A stretch of DNA of 64,000 bases from Triangularia verruculosa (lineage: Eukaryota > Ascomycota > Sordariomycetes > Sordariales > Podosporaceae): NCBI GenBank assembly GCA_033296885.1, contig MU863913.1:186001-250000 (forward strand), written 5' to 3'. The translations under genes and the position numbers were made by a program. Below are positions 10,607 to 21,973 of the stretch, piece after piece (within the stretch, counting starts at the first letter, position 1; every line of letters begins with the position of its first letter). The notes beneath the pieces are model-generated. The model saw only the letters and a list, made by a program, of their open reading frames with translations. It ran no database searches and had not been told where the DNA came from.

Positions 10607-11840
10607 GTTGGTGCTAATGTGATAAATAGGAACTTCTGATCACTCGGTTCTGGACTGATGGTGTTCACTGTGAATAAGAGGTCAAACGAGTCCTCATCCT
10701 TATATCTTTATCAACGCTGTCATCATCAATGTCGACAGCGCCGACGACGCCCCGATAACCTCGGGAGTTAACGAGACCAACGGAGATAGTGTCGTCTTTT
10801 CTCCTGTCTCCTGGATGAGGTGCGATGCCGGACGGTTTGCGCAACAAGTTCGGCCTGCCATCTTTTACAGCTTAAAGACAGGATATGTCACTTTTTCGAG
10901 GACACCATTGCACCCCGAATGATGCCGACACTCCAACTGACAACCAATCCTTCGCCTTCTTTCGTTCTCTAGCCCATGACAATTGTTGCGTCTGCAGCTT
11001 GGCTGTCACTTACACAGATTGGGACCATGGTTCAGGGCAAATGCAGTTGATATCGGGCCGCGTTTGATTGGTCAAATTCGACTTACACAAAAGACAGTGA
11101 GTTTTCCGCCTGTATATAGCTGCTCCCACTGGAGCTGCACCTTGCCATACTCACGCGATATTGCACCATATATCTGCCTCATGCTTGCGATTTGATGTTG
11201 TGACTTCGATGCCATAGTTGGTACAGCATCCTCTTCCGGGCCCAGAGATCATAGTTGACTCCAGTCGTCGTCGTCTGGTTACCCTCTGGTATATGTTTAG
11301 TCGCCGCCGACACGGCACCGACCCTGGCTCAGCGCCCAGATATTGGACTTAGCGCAGCTGAGGAATTGGGAAGTGGTATACCTAAAATGTGCCCAATAAC
11401 CTGTAGGCTCCTAGGAAGGCCTGGTGGGATTGATACCATCAGTCTCTGGCATAGTAAGCTAGGTAAGGTAGGTAGTGTTACATCTTGACGCTACCATGAG
11501 CTATCAGGGAAATGATCGAATTTGTTGTTATAGTGAAGTCAGCTTGCAATAAATTTGACAACGTTTTTGAGAGTTACTCATCTGCTGTAGACATATTACG
11601 CTGATTGAAGAGGGTATGCAGATAGCGGTGTCACAGAGGTGGAACAATCGCATACCTTGTTTGCTTTTTGACAGAGACAAAGTTCAGACAGATGGCCAGT
11701 GACAGATATACCTACCTAGGCAATCATATCCATTAGTAGATATGCCTTCCATCATCTTATCTTGAGCTTGTGCTCCCACCGTCCCTGATGGCAGACATGA
11801 GATGCCCTCAAACTCCACTGGCTGCTTCCTCTACACAGAA
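10607..11840. other. Intergenic, no gene recognised
   Basis: A weak TATA-like element (TATAAG on the minus strand near 10701) sits about 95 bp upstream of the dioxygenase start. TAGG/CCTA motifs occur near 11458-11475 and 11710-11720. Nothing else is supported. Confidence 0.4.
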
Positions 11841-11848
11841 CCCTAACC

Positions 11849-12029
11849 CACGAAAAAGTCAAGGCATGGTTCAGAGCGGGCGGTCACGTGCACAGAGCAC
11901 CTTCGGCAGCAGGCCAGACCAGGCGACAACTTTAAGGGAATCGCGTAAAACCGCGTCTCGATTTCCCCCACACCCGCAGACAGGGTCGAGCAACCGCGTC
12001 TTTTCGTGACTCCCGCGTCTGCAATCGCG
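11849..12029 (+). promoter_or_regulatory. Cluster of Swi4-box and CGCG elements upstream of the APSES factor gene
   Basis: Two exact Swi4-box sequences (CACGAAA at 11849-11855; its reverse complement TTTCGTG at 12002-12008) lie with five CGCG cores at 11942, 11952, 11994, 12014 and 12026, four of them CGCGT. SBF/MBF-type APSES factors bind CNCGAAA and ACGCGT-like sites. The adjacent gene encodes such a factor, which suggests autoregulation or cell-cycle control. Binding itself is inferred. Confidence 0.55.
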
Positions 12030-12284
12030 ACAGCAATTAAGAAGCGACCATCAACGACGACGACTGCTTATCAAGAGTATATTTGTGGCCGCCCCAGCTA
12101 TTTCCTCCTTGTTACCGACCATTTCGTCCTGCGCGGCTGTGGGGATTTCTTCCTGTTTGTCGATTGCCGCCATTTTACTAGAGAAACTGGCCAATTGAGC
12201 GAACGGCTCCCCGAACGAAAACCACAAACGCCCGCCTCACAGCCTCCTTGCCCATAAATCTCTGCGTACGAGCACTATACCTCG

Positions 12285-12300
12285 TTTTTTTTTTTTTTTT
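12285..12300 (+). repeat. T16 homopolymer just upstream of the APSES start codon
   Basis: Sixteen consecutive T residues are followed by GCAAG and the ATG at 12306. It could be part of a leader polypyrimidine tract; function unknown. Confidence 0.8.
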
Positions 12301-12305
12301 GCAAG

Positions 12306-14589
12306 ATGGCCAAGGGCGCCGCCCCGGCTGGGGTCTACAGCGCGACATATAGTGGTGTAAGTGGCCCCCTTCACATCCTCAAAGAGACACGACTAAGCAT
12401 GGGAATCGATGATACAGGTTCCCGTCTACGAGTTTCAGTTTGGGGCTGACCTCAAGGAACATGTTATGCGCCGGCGCGCGGACAATTGGGTGAATGCGAC
12501 ACACATATTGAAGGCCGCCGGTTTTGACAAACCTGCCCGAACGAGAATCTTGGAGCGCGAAGTTCAAAAGGAGGAGCATGAGAAGGTCCAGGGTGGTTAC
12601 GGCAAATACCAAGGTGCGTTGGCTTCCTGCTGCATCCCGTTTGCAAATAACCAACAACATCTAAGCTCCGTTTGCTAACTTGGCTCTTTGCATTGTCCTG
12701 TAGGTACATGGATCCCACTAGAACAGGGCGAGGCGCTTGCCCAACGCAACAATATCTTCGAGCGACTGCGGCCCATATTCGAGTACGAACCTGGGAGTGA
12801 GAGCCCTCCTCCTGCACCAAGACATGCGAGCAAGCCAAAGGCCCCAAAGGCCAAGCCTGCCGTTCCAAAATGGGGCAGTAAGTCTCAGAGCAGGAAGAGT
12901 AGTCTTGCAAAGCCCACCGTGTTCTCACACAGTCACGCTCAACAAGGTGCTCCCGTACAGGAAGAATACGAGACTGCGGCTTCGCAAATGCACGAAGACG
13001 ACACCCCAGACAACATGACCGTTGCTTCGGCCTCGTACATGGCGGAAGATGATCGAGCTTACGACGTGTCGCACTTCTCGACCGGGCACCGGAAGCGCAA
13101 GAGAGAGGAGGAGATGCGGGACCTGACGGCCCAGCAGCACGGCATGTACGGGGACGAGCTGCTAGATTACTTCCTGCTGTCTACCAACCAGCAGGCTGCT
13201 ATCCGCCCAGATCCCCCAACCAACTTTCAGCCAGACTGGCCAATCGATGGTGATAGGCACACCTCGCTTCACTGGGCTTCAGCCATGGGTGATACCGACG
13301 TCATCAGACAGTTGAAACGGTTCGATGCCAATCTCATGGCGCAAAACATCAGGGGAGAGACACCGTTAATGTGGGCTGTAAACTTCACGAATTGCTACAT
13401 GAAGCAAACCTTTCCCACGGTTCTTAACGAGCTGTTCAAGTCGGTGGACGCAAGAGATCACTCGGGATGCACCGTCATTCATCATGCTGCGGTTATGAAA
13501 CGAGGGCGAGTACAGAGTTCATCTTGCGCTCGGTACTACCTGGACAACATTCTCAACAAGCTGGTGGAAGTGCGCCAGCCAGAGGAAGTCCAGGCGTTGT
13601 TGGATGCCCAGGACGAAGAAGGCAACACTGCCCTGCACCTAGCTGCGAGGCTCAATGCCCGGAAGTGCATTCGGTCTCTTCTTGGTCGCGGAGCAGCAAC
13701 TGATATCCCCAATCATGAGGGTGTAAGAGCCGAGGATCTGATCAAGGAGATCAACAACACCCGCTCCCACGCCCGGACCGGGCCACAACGATCCTCGAGT
13801 CCGTTTGCCCCTGAGACGGCACGGCGCAACGGGTTCCGTGATGCCCTTGAGGAAGACCCGACGAATACGCTGCAGCTATCGTACCAGAGCGAAGCAGCCA
13901 ACACAGTACAGTCGCGCATTACACCACTTGTCCTCCAGAAACTCCAAGACCTATCTCAAAGCTACGACAGCGAGTACAATGAAAAGGACGAAGCAGAGAA
14001 GGAAGCCAGGCACATCCTGGCCAACACGCAAGCCGAACTCAACAACCTCGGCGCCAGCATCGCCGAGCTTGAATCCAGGATCGAAGCCAATGACCAGGCC
14101 AGCAAGACTGAGGAAGAGGCGGCCACGGCGAAGGAACAGGTACTTGCTCTCTTCCGTCGGCACACCAAGCTAGCAATTGAAAAGGGCACCGAACAGAACC
14201 TCGCCGCTTCTACCAATGGGCAGCAGCAAGAGGAAGACGACTCACCGGAAGAGCGATTAAAACTCGCCGCGCAGCTTCACTCTCTGCTGGTTGAGCAGCA
14301 AGCAGCCGAGGTGGAGTATGTCGAAGCGAGGGGTATGATTGGAACGGGCAAGAAGATTGATCAGTACAGGCACCTGCTATGCAGCTGTTTGCCGCCAGAG
14401 GATCAGGAGATGTTGGACCAGAATTTGGAGGATATGATCTCCATGATGGAGGACGAAGCGGAGAGCAACAGTGCTGCGCTGCTCCCGCCGGGGACGAACC
14501 CGGATGGGGTAGTGGAGGGTCTGGGAATGCTCGGGGGAATGGCTCTGGCTCTGGCAGAGACGGGTGAGCCAATGGAGATCACTGGGTGA
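12306..14589 (+). CDS. mbp1: APSES cell-cycle transcription factor, Mbp1/Res2-like
   Basis: Three exons: 12306-12356, 12418-12613 and 12704-14589 (710 aa). Introns carry a GTAAGT donor with GACTAAGC branch-like sequence, and a GTGCGT donor with TGCTAAC branch. Residues about 18-110 form the APSES/KilA-N DNA-binding domain ([41 protein letters not shown]). A basic Pro/Lys-rich linker and an RKRKRE nuclear-localisation-like motif follow. Ankyrin repeats span roughly 263-412 ([25 protein letters not shown]), then a Glu/Ala-rich coiled coil and an acidic tail. This order is that of Mbp1/Swi4/Res1/Res2, the DNA-binding subunit of the G1/S MBF/SBF complex, which acts in the nucleus with a Swi6-type partner. 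Orthology to Mbp1/Res2 rather than Swi4 is inferred. Its upstream region carries candidate sites for the same factor class. Confidence 0.95.
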
Positions 14590-17500
14590 TGAGATATTGT
14601 CTGTCGTCTGCAAGGCTTTTCCCGCCCCTTGACTCACCAACCCACACATCACACATTTTCTCGATTGGTGGGGTTGGGACTGGTTGGTCACCAGGTATTG
14701 GACTGACAGTATGACCAACCGCCAATCTGGATATGTTTTCGTAGTCATATCATGGCGATGGGGCTTTTTTTCTTTTTCTCCCCAAGCACTTGGCACTCTC
14801 TGGACGGTTGGGTGCAAGTGGTTGTGCAAGTGCGGAGAGGCATGCAGTTTTTTTTTTTCTGGGTAGGGGGGCGAGGCGTTTAGGAATTGGTTGGGACATT
14901 GGCATGTTCAGAATTTTCTCGTTTCTTCTGTAGTAATCCTGACGGAGGCAAGGTGGCGGAATATATTCCGGCCGCTTCGGAATCTTGGGTCGGCAAGGGG
15001 CGCTGTTGACAAAATCTACGTTGTTGCCTGTAATCACACATATCATCTTTTGCAACTGACTAGCGGGGATCCATATCTTTTGTGGTTTTCGTCTTGATAG
15101 TAACTACGGAGCACATGGATGGGTATGTTCTCGATAAAGCCTCAGTACTCCTACCTCGAGGCATCTTTAATAGGCCTAATTACATTGTGATTCCAGAGCC
15201 AATGGTGAAGGCTGGAGAATGCCCATCTTGGAATTCACCAAAGTGACCGTGATGTGATGCTAGATCCGAGTACACGGTAGCTGCCGTCCCAAGCATGCGC
15301 ACGCCATTAGATCCCTAAACACAAGCCCCGTCCAATCATGGCATGTGTCATCGATGTCGTTCCAAAAGTTCCAAAAAAACCCAGCCCTCTTTCCAGTCTT
15401 GTTCATGTCGAGCCCCCTGGTTTTCTATTGGTCACGTTTTGTTCACGTTTTGTTCACGTTTTGGCCACGAAAGGTTCATAACCCCCGGAGAAGGAGTCTC
15501 GATACGGCTATCCTCCCCGTGACACACTCACACTCCCAATTCAGCCTCATCGGCACGGGTACCCACCCAAGACTAACCGCCATGGGTGTTTACTTGGTAA
15601 CGACGGAAAGCCTATCGTTCGGACCCTCCCTCTGGCGGGGGTGCGGGTGACAGCGGGAGAGGAATGAGATGGCTGCTGGCTGAGGCGAGCGATTCAGAAA
15701 GCTTTCGTTCTCGTATCCCGAGTGTTTGGTCTGTAGGCTCATTAGTAAGAACCCAAGTGACGAGATTCGAGAGGAGTTAACATATGGCAAATAAGTATCG
15801 TGCCAGGAGGGGGGGGGGGGCTTTAGCCGGAGCATAAGACCAGCAACTGGACCGTTTGGACACAGTCGGTGAACACGTAAAAGAAACCTAAACAAGTGGT
15901 CAAGATCGGGATCGAGAATATGGGGTAGAGGCTTGCTTCTGGTTGTTTAGCTCTGTCGTATCCCGAGGTTGTTTGTTTGGTGACTGGTGGTTGGGGTTGC
16001 ATAATGGGTCTTTGGCAACTTGAAGAAGACCAAGGGGATGGATTACAGTGACAAACTCGTGTGTTTGTGAGACACTGGTCGTGGTCGTGAGCTGTCAAGT
16101 CGTTCGGGACAGGCTGGGTGATTGGTAATCCGGGTCCCTAAAAGACTGTCTGGGCTCGAAGCTGATGTGATCGGCCGCGTAAATAGAGGCCCGCACTGGG
16201 GAAGAGGGGGTGGTCGTGTTGAACCGGGGCCACGCGAAGGGGAAAGATACCGAGACCTGTATTATCTTTGGAGTTATTCTTTCGTCGAAATACGCATTGG
16301 CTCTGTGAGAGCATCACCTGGCAGCTATGGCTCAGAAAGTGAGACCGTCCGGCCAGCGCCACTGTTGCTCCCCTGTGATACTCGTTTTCCCTCCAGTGAA
16401 CAACCCCAATCGCCGCCGGGCTGCAGCTGTTTGACCATTCTTTGCACTTGTGGGACACGCAGGCGTGGATCTTGAGGTCCAGATGACCAGAAAAGACTTG
16501 GCGAAGCTTCCGAACCCAAACGTCTGGCGGGCAAGATATGAACGGAGCCTAGCTTCAGCTTCCATGGTATCCCGCCAGTTTCTTGGTCCGTTCACCGCGT
16601 TCATCGAGATGAGGCTCTGCCGTCTTGTCCGAGAGCACATCGCCCCGGTGACTTGTTGGTCGCCAATGGCCAGCTGGGACCAAGTCAGTCTTCTACGTGT
16701 GTTTACAAGTTAGCTCGTGTATGGTGAACGGGGCCCTTGTTGAGCCTCACCTGCCGCCGCGCCACTGAGACGCGCGTGCATCCGGTAGACGCTTGTTTAC
16801 ATGGGCAAGAGTTGACTATTTCTGCTCAGCCTCGGTACTCCATAGTGCATCTTTGGCAAGGCTTCAGTCCCGCGATCTCAGAGCAGCTCTCGATGGGCAA
16901 TTAAGGTAATCACTCTATCACCTCCAGCTGCCAAGGTCCGATCACCGATGGCTCCGTCCGTATGCTGGCCATTCATGGACAGGCAGAACGATGATGGCGG
17001 TTTCGAATATGGCTTTGAAGTGGTGATCTTCGGTAAGGCGGTTCGTTCCGCTCTGGTTCCTCTGCTGGTTTCGAATTCGTAAACGACCCTCTGACATGAT
17101 GGAGAATGGAATGACTGAAAGAGTAGAGCTGGCAGAAGCGAGTCAAGAGACGAGAAGGTTTGGCAGTGGCAACCTGGAAGTGCAGCGTGGGACCCCCAGA
17201 CGGCACAGGACGACGCGAGCTGACTTTATTGCGCCGCAGACCAATTGACAGCCAGAATTGGCAATCGCCTCAAAGGCGGTCGGTCTCCAGGGATTAGAGC
17301 AGGTAGCCACAGCAGTCAAGAAGCGGAAAACAGCGGTGAAACACCTCACCTTAGGCACTCAGCCGGAGGGTTGGCAGTGGTTGCATCTGTTGAAAGCGGC
17401 GGGGTACGAGATGGCTTTGGCTGGAAGACGCATGAGGAAAACGCTGTAGTAGAAACATGAGGCGCCGAAAAAAAGAACGCATGGAAACGGAAATGCGGGC

Positions 17501-20096
17501 GGTCCAGCGGGTGTGATGTGATGAACCAGGGTCCTGGGTGGGGTTTCTGCCGTAGGGCTGAGATTGAAGGTGAGGTGGGGCCTTCCAGCTTGTTGCAATG
17601 TAGTGTAAGCGCTCGTGAGGTTATCGTGAGCCGGCGAAACGCTTTGCTGAGGGAGCATCGAGCCCAATTATTCAGCTGTCGAGGCATGTCGGTGGCGGCG
17701 AGTACAGCCGTGGCATTAATTATTTGGTGAAGCGTCGAAACGGCCTCTGAGGTGAAGATCTGCCGAGCTTGAGATGCATTGGACGGACCATCTCAATCAC
17801 ATGGTGGTATCTCGAGTCAAACAGCAACCCTTTTTTTGGAAGGAGCTTGTCGTAGCTGAGATCCATGGATGGCTGTTGTTGCAGCAGCAGGAGGCATGTA
17901 CCACTGTAAGATAATTTTACGTACATACCATGCCCCTCCATGCCCCACATAGCAACCTGGAGGGTAGGGTACCTAGGTAAGTAGGTTGCAACCTCGCACC
18001 AACACCTCTTCACCTACCCGACGGTAGGTACTAACAGCAGTCGAACCCAACTGCGTGGGTCGAGCAAAGCAGAGCAACCAACCGGCCGCGAGCTGACCTC
18101 GAGCACTGAATGCGAATGGGACTGGTCCAGCCGGGTAATTTCCTCCCTCAAACCGACCCCGCCACATCACAGCTTCCTGCCTGACATCACCGACATGTGT
18201 GGAATCACAGGCGGTTTCACACCCGAGCAACTGCAGCCCTCCCATCCCATGTGGACGCGACACGCTGCAGCTCGCATCTTCTGCCGAGATCGACATTGAC
18301 GACTTCGTCTCAGACCTACATCGAAGAGGTTAAGCTCAATTGGCACAGAACTGCCCATGCAAGAATGGCGCAGCATGGCAGGGCCGCAGGGCTGCCTCCA
18401 CAGTGTCATCCAAACACCACCGCTGACCCGCCTCAGCGGATCGGCGGGAGAAACACCTAACGACAGCGCGCTCACCAGTACCATGGGCGCCTGAGCTGCG
18501 TATGCGATAGTTCCACGGCATCCTCCCCTCATGCTTCGTGTTACAGCACCTGCAGTTCTTCCTCTGGTGAGCATCACGCCAACCATTGGCCACCATGCCT
18601 TTTCCGCCATCGTCCGGGAAGAGAAACGCAAGAGGCCGTTGATGAGTGGCGCCTAGGGGACATCCGTGGCTCGGACTGCTACCCCGACCGAGTTGTTGTT
18701 ACGTCGTCCAATTTGACCAGCCATATGATCAAAATCAACCCCACTGTTGATGGCCCTTCAGCAAGGCCGGCAAACGACGAACAAGCCCGACCACAGCTAT
18801 CGGCGAGGACGGCACTTTGCGCGACATGGGGGCGTCGAGGTCAACAAACAAGGGCCCAAAAGCGAACTGCCGTGAGGCTCGACCAACCTTCAAGCCCTGA
18901 CATCTACAGACCACATCTGCTCAACGTCACGAACCTCCAGCCCTATCGGAACGATAAGGGCACGCTGTTCCTGCTTGGTGGCGCACTGATGCCCACAACA
19001 ATGCTCGCGGCTTGGCGGCGCCGCGGTTACCAAGCGTCGACAGCCACCGGGCCCTCGATTTACCCCGCTGTGGTCCCCTGCCAGCAGGAAATCATGGATG
19101 TTACCGCAGCAGGGCGCACCTCCACATCTCGAGTTATTCCCTTTTTCAGGCCAGAGGACAAGAGGTCGGGTGGTCGGTTGCTGTTTACACCCTTGCATGC
19201 AGCAGCCATGCACCGTTGCATGCACGTTAATCAAGGCGCACCTCACCAACCCTGCCAGTCCTTTGTTTTGTTGCTGTCGGTCTGACTTCGACTTGCGGCT
19301 CGACAGCAGCTGGTCTTGAGGTACCATGTACTGTGCGGTACACACTCAGTACCTTGCAGAAATATCCCGCGCTGTGAGCTTCGGTCAGCTTCTTGACTTG
19401 GTTTTTTTTTTGCTTCTGCTCCATCTACTGTGCGGCCCCTTCATGAGGATGAGCATGATGGGCTTGCGGCGATGGACATTTCCATCCCATGACAGTCCGT
19501 ACTAGGGCCTCCCAGTCGTCTGCCGGGATTGGCTGTTCTGTATTGGGCAACAGCGCCTTACGGAGCTGCCCCAGCTGAAGAGATACCCAAATTCTGGGTC
19601 TAATCACCTTCTAGCGTTCCAAGAGAGCTAGCGTTGAGCGCGGCAGCCCTGACCTGCTTCGGCGCTGTTCCTTTTGTTCAGGGTCCCCGCCGCCACCATG
19701 TCCGAAGCTCCCAGCTGGCCTTGTCCCTGTCGGCGCGATAAAACGGCGTGGTGAGCCATGGCGTTCCGTAATCGACCTCGCACACAAAGCACAAAGGGGT
19801 GGCCGGTCTGTTCTATAAGACCGCGCCCTCCCGCCGTGCGGTCCAATGCCTGCCATGCCGATCAGTCTTCCCGAGAGTCAGCGGGCCTCTTGACTCCCCG
19901 CGCACCCCTTCCGTTGCCGAGCCCGGGCCCAGTCGTGTCGTCGTCGATGACACAAGAAACGACCACCACAAAGACCCAACCTTTTAGGTGATCGACCTGG
20001 ACCCCGCTGTGTTACGCTGGCGGCTTCTGCATTGATACTACGCCTCTCAGTTGTGACATTCGAGGCCGCTCTTGGCCCCGTGCGTGTAAGTCGACA
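14590..20096. other. Long intergenic region, no convincing gene
   Basis: About 5.5 kb with only short, conflicting open frames. It holds a three-copy 11-bp repeat (15433-15465), a G12 run (15809-15820) and a TAGG motif near 17971. An isolated MCGITGGF-type reading at 18196 stops after a few dozen codons. Noncoding transcripts cannot be excluded from sequence alone. Confidence 0.45.
15433..15465 (+). repeat. Tandem 11-bp repeat, three copies
   Basis: The unit CACGTTTTGTT occurs twice exactly and once with two changes at its end, in head-to-tail order within the intergenic region downstream of the APSES gene. Confidence 0.85.
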
Positions 20097-20548
20097 TGTT
20101 TTTCCTTTCCGAGCGTGCATTCCATTGGGTGGGTGCACTCTCTGTTCCCCCCAAGCATTGATATCAACAAAAGTCTGGCGGCCGTCGTGCTTCCGCGCGG
20201 TGAAGCCTCGGTTAAAACACGGCCTCGGCCTTTTGTCGCACGTCGGGCTGTATTCCTTCGATATTTACACTTGCTGGGCTTGTGGTGGTTGTAAGCTTCT
20301 GGCGGTTTCAAGATCCCTCCGTGTAGCTTCACTGCTCCATCTTCTGGGCGTGACTTGGCTTTCCCCAGAGAGGCCTAGCAGGCCCCCTGGACAAGACAAA
20401 ACCCAATTTCCGGTGCCACGAGCCTTTACTACGCCTGCCTGATCCCCCCAGCTATAGCGCCGGCCCCTACGGCCACCCATCGAGACCGAATACTTACAGT
20501 GACTAGACGCCTCCAAGCGAATTATCGGCGCTGAGCTTTGCCGCAGGC
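20097..20548 (+). other. Probable 5' leader/promoter of the single-pass membrane protein gene
   Basis: No plus-strand ATG occurs between 20097 and the start codon at 20549 (about 450 nt), consistent with an AUG-free leader or leader plus core promoter. Confidence 0.4.
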
Positions 20549-21973
20549 ATGCCAGCACTCAGGCATCCCGACGTCAACGTTGCTCTTGGGGTCGCAAGTC
20601 CTCAGAAACAAGGACCCTCAAGAGCAAGCATATATCTCGCACTTGCCGCCATCGTTGTTCTTATTGTTGTTCGGTTCGTCAAGCCAAGGCGCCTCAAGCC
20701 ATCCACTGCAAGGCCTACACCCAAAAGTAGTTCTAGCACTGAGAAGGTTGACAACTTTACCCACCTCTTACCAAGGACAACGTCGCAAACATCCCAACAC
20801 GGTAGCCGACCTATCCCTGACCTGTCTGCTTGGAGCCGTGGTAAGGGCGGGCAAGGAGTTGCTCCGTTCACTGAATCAGGGAACCATCAGCAACGGCCTC
20901 CCTGGGCTGCAGTGCTTACACCTCAAAGTGCCAAAATAGCCGCGGTCGGGCTTCTGGGACAGACGCCAACAATGGATGACAGCGATCATGATCCGCTGAA
21001 GGATCGCTTGCGCTCAGGGTCAGCATCACGTGGCGTCAGCACCAGTGTTCCCAATGCTGCCGATTTCAGACACCAACACGACCCCTCCCCGGCCGGCAGG
21101 AACTCTGAACAAAATGTAGGAAGTGGAATGCCGAGCTACTCGTCCCACTTCTTCCCCTCGAACTTTGCGGAGGAATACGCTAGCGGTGGTTCTGAGGGAA
21201 TGGAGACAGGACCAATGCCGGGCCACAGCAGCTATGACGACCATGCTTGGGGTGCGGCATCAAACCAGCAGGCAGGTTCTTCTAGCGCTGTGTACGGGCA
21301 GGATTCTAGCTTCGGCGCTGAGGACTTTACACAAGCCCCTGATTTCTCTGGTTACGATTTCAGCACTCCCAGGCACTTTTCGCGCCCACCTCCACCACCG
21401 CCATTGACACCTTCAACATTGAACGACAACATATTTCCCTTTGAAGACCGCCGCCTGAGCTATGCGGCCTCGATTCCACCAGAGCTGGACGCTAGCTTTC
21501 TACACCAGTCCCACACAGCCTACAGCGGCGTGTCCACATCAGCCAACGTCCCGAGTTCCACTCCCCATAGCGCAGACCCGATTCCACGCAGAAGATCCTA
21601 CGCCAGGCATGTCCCCGTTGGAATTCCTATTCCGGCAAGCACGCCCTCATTTCCGACGGATACAATGCCACCGGGGAGCGCCTTCTCCCCCTCGAGTTAC
21701 CCACCCACATCGCCTCTCCTCCCCCCTCCGCCACCAGGACCTGACGTCCCTGACGAGTACGTCTTTGTCGGCGGGCCTGGCGGACCGGGCGTTCTCCTGT
21801 CAGAGCAAGAGATTGATCTTCACGGCGAGATATTATCAGTCATGGACCACTCGGGCCACGGGTGGAAAAGGCACACACGTGTCTACGGTGGAGGTGTTTG
21901 TCTCGCATGCCTCGCCGCCGAAGACCAGGGCGGCTTCTACGGCGACAGGGTACCGCTCGCAGATCGGCGATGA
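20549..21973 (+). CDS. Single-pass membrane protein, Ser/Pro-rich, uncharacterised
   Basis: A single-exon ORF of 474 aa with an ATG at 20549. One hydrophobic segment near residues 27-44 (IYLALAAIVVLIVVRFV) is followed by a basic stop-transfer-like sequence, suggesting a type III or signal-anchored topology with a long disordered Ser/Pro/His-rich region of about 350 residues. Proline runs (PPPPPP, LLPPPPPGP) could bind SH3 or profilin-type partners. The C-terminus is compact and Cys-containing (SGHGWKRHTRVYGGGVCLAC, then GGFYGDRVPLADRR) and looks like the conserved functional part. I do not recognise a named family. Confidence 0.85.
   Translation: MPALRHPDVNVALGVASPQKQGPSRASIYLALAAIVVLIVVRFVKPRRLKPSTARPTPKSSSSTEKVDNFTHLLPRTTSQTSQHGSRPIPDLSAWSRGKGGQGVAPFTESGNHQQRPPWAAVLTPQSAKIAAVGLLGQTPTMDDSDHDPLKDRLRSGSASRGVSTSVPNAADFRHQHDPSPAGRNSEQNVGSGMPSYSSHFFPSNFAEEYASGGSEGMETGPMPGHSSYDDHAWGAASNQQAGSSSAVYGQDSSFGAEDFTQAPDFSGYDFSTPRHFSRPPPPPPLTPSTLNDNIFPFEDRRLSYAASIPPELDASFLHQSHTAYSGVSTSANVPSSTPHSADPIPRRRSYARHVPVGIPIPASTPSFPTDTMPPGSAFSPSSYPPTSPLLPPPPPGPDVPDEYVFVGGPGGPGVLLSEQEIDLHGEILSVMDHSGHGWKRHTRVYGGGVCLACLAAEDQGGFYGDRVPLADRR

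Noticed and set aside
18196..18300. MCGITGGF-type start resembling a class II glutamine amidotransferase/asparagine synthetase
   Set aside because: The frame stops after about 34 codons and no adjacent frame continues with family motifs; eight matching residues may be chance or a decayed relic.
18713..19285. Plus-strand 190-codon open frame in the gene-poor region
   Set aside because: No domain, no splice context, and overlapped by an equally long minus-strand frame; not distinguishable from chance.
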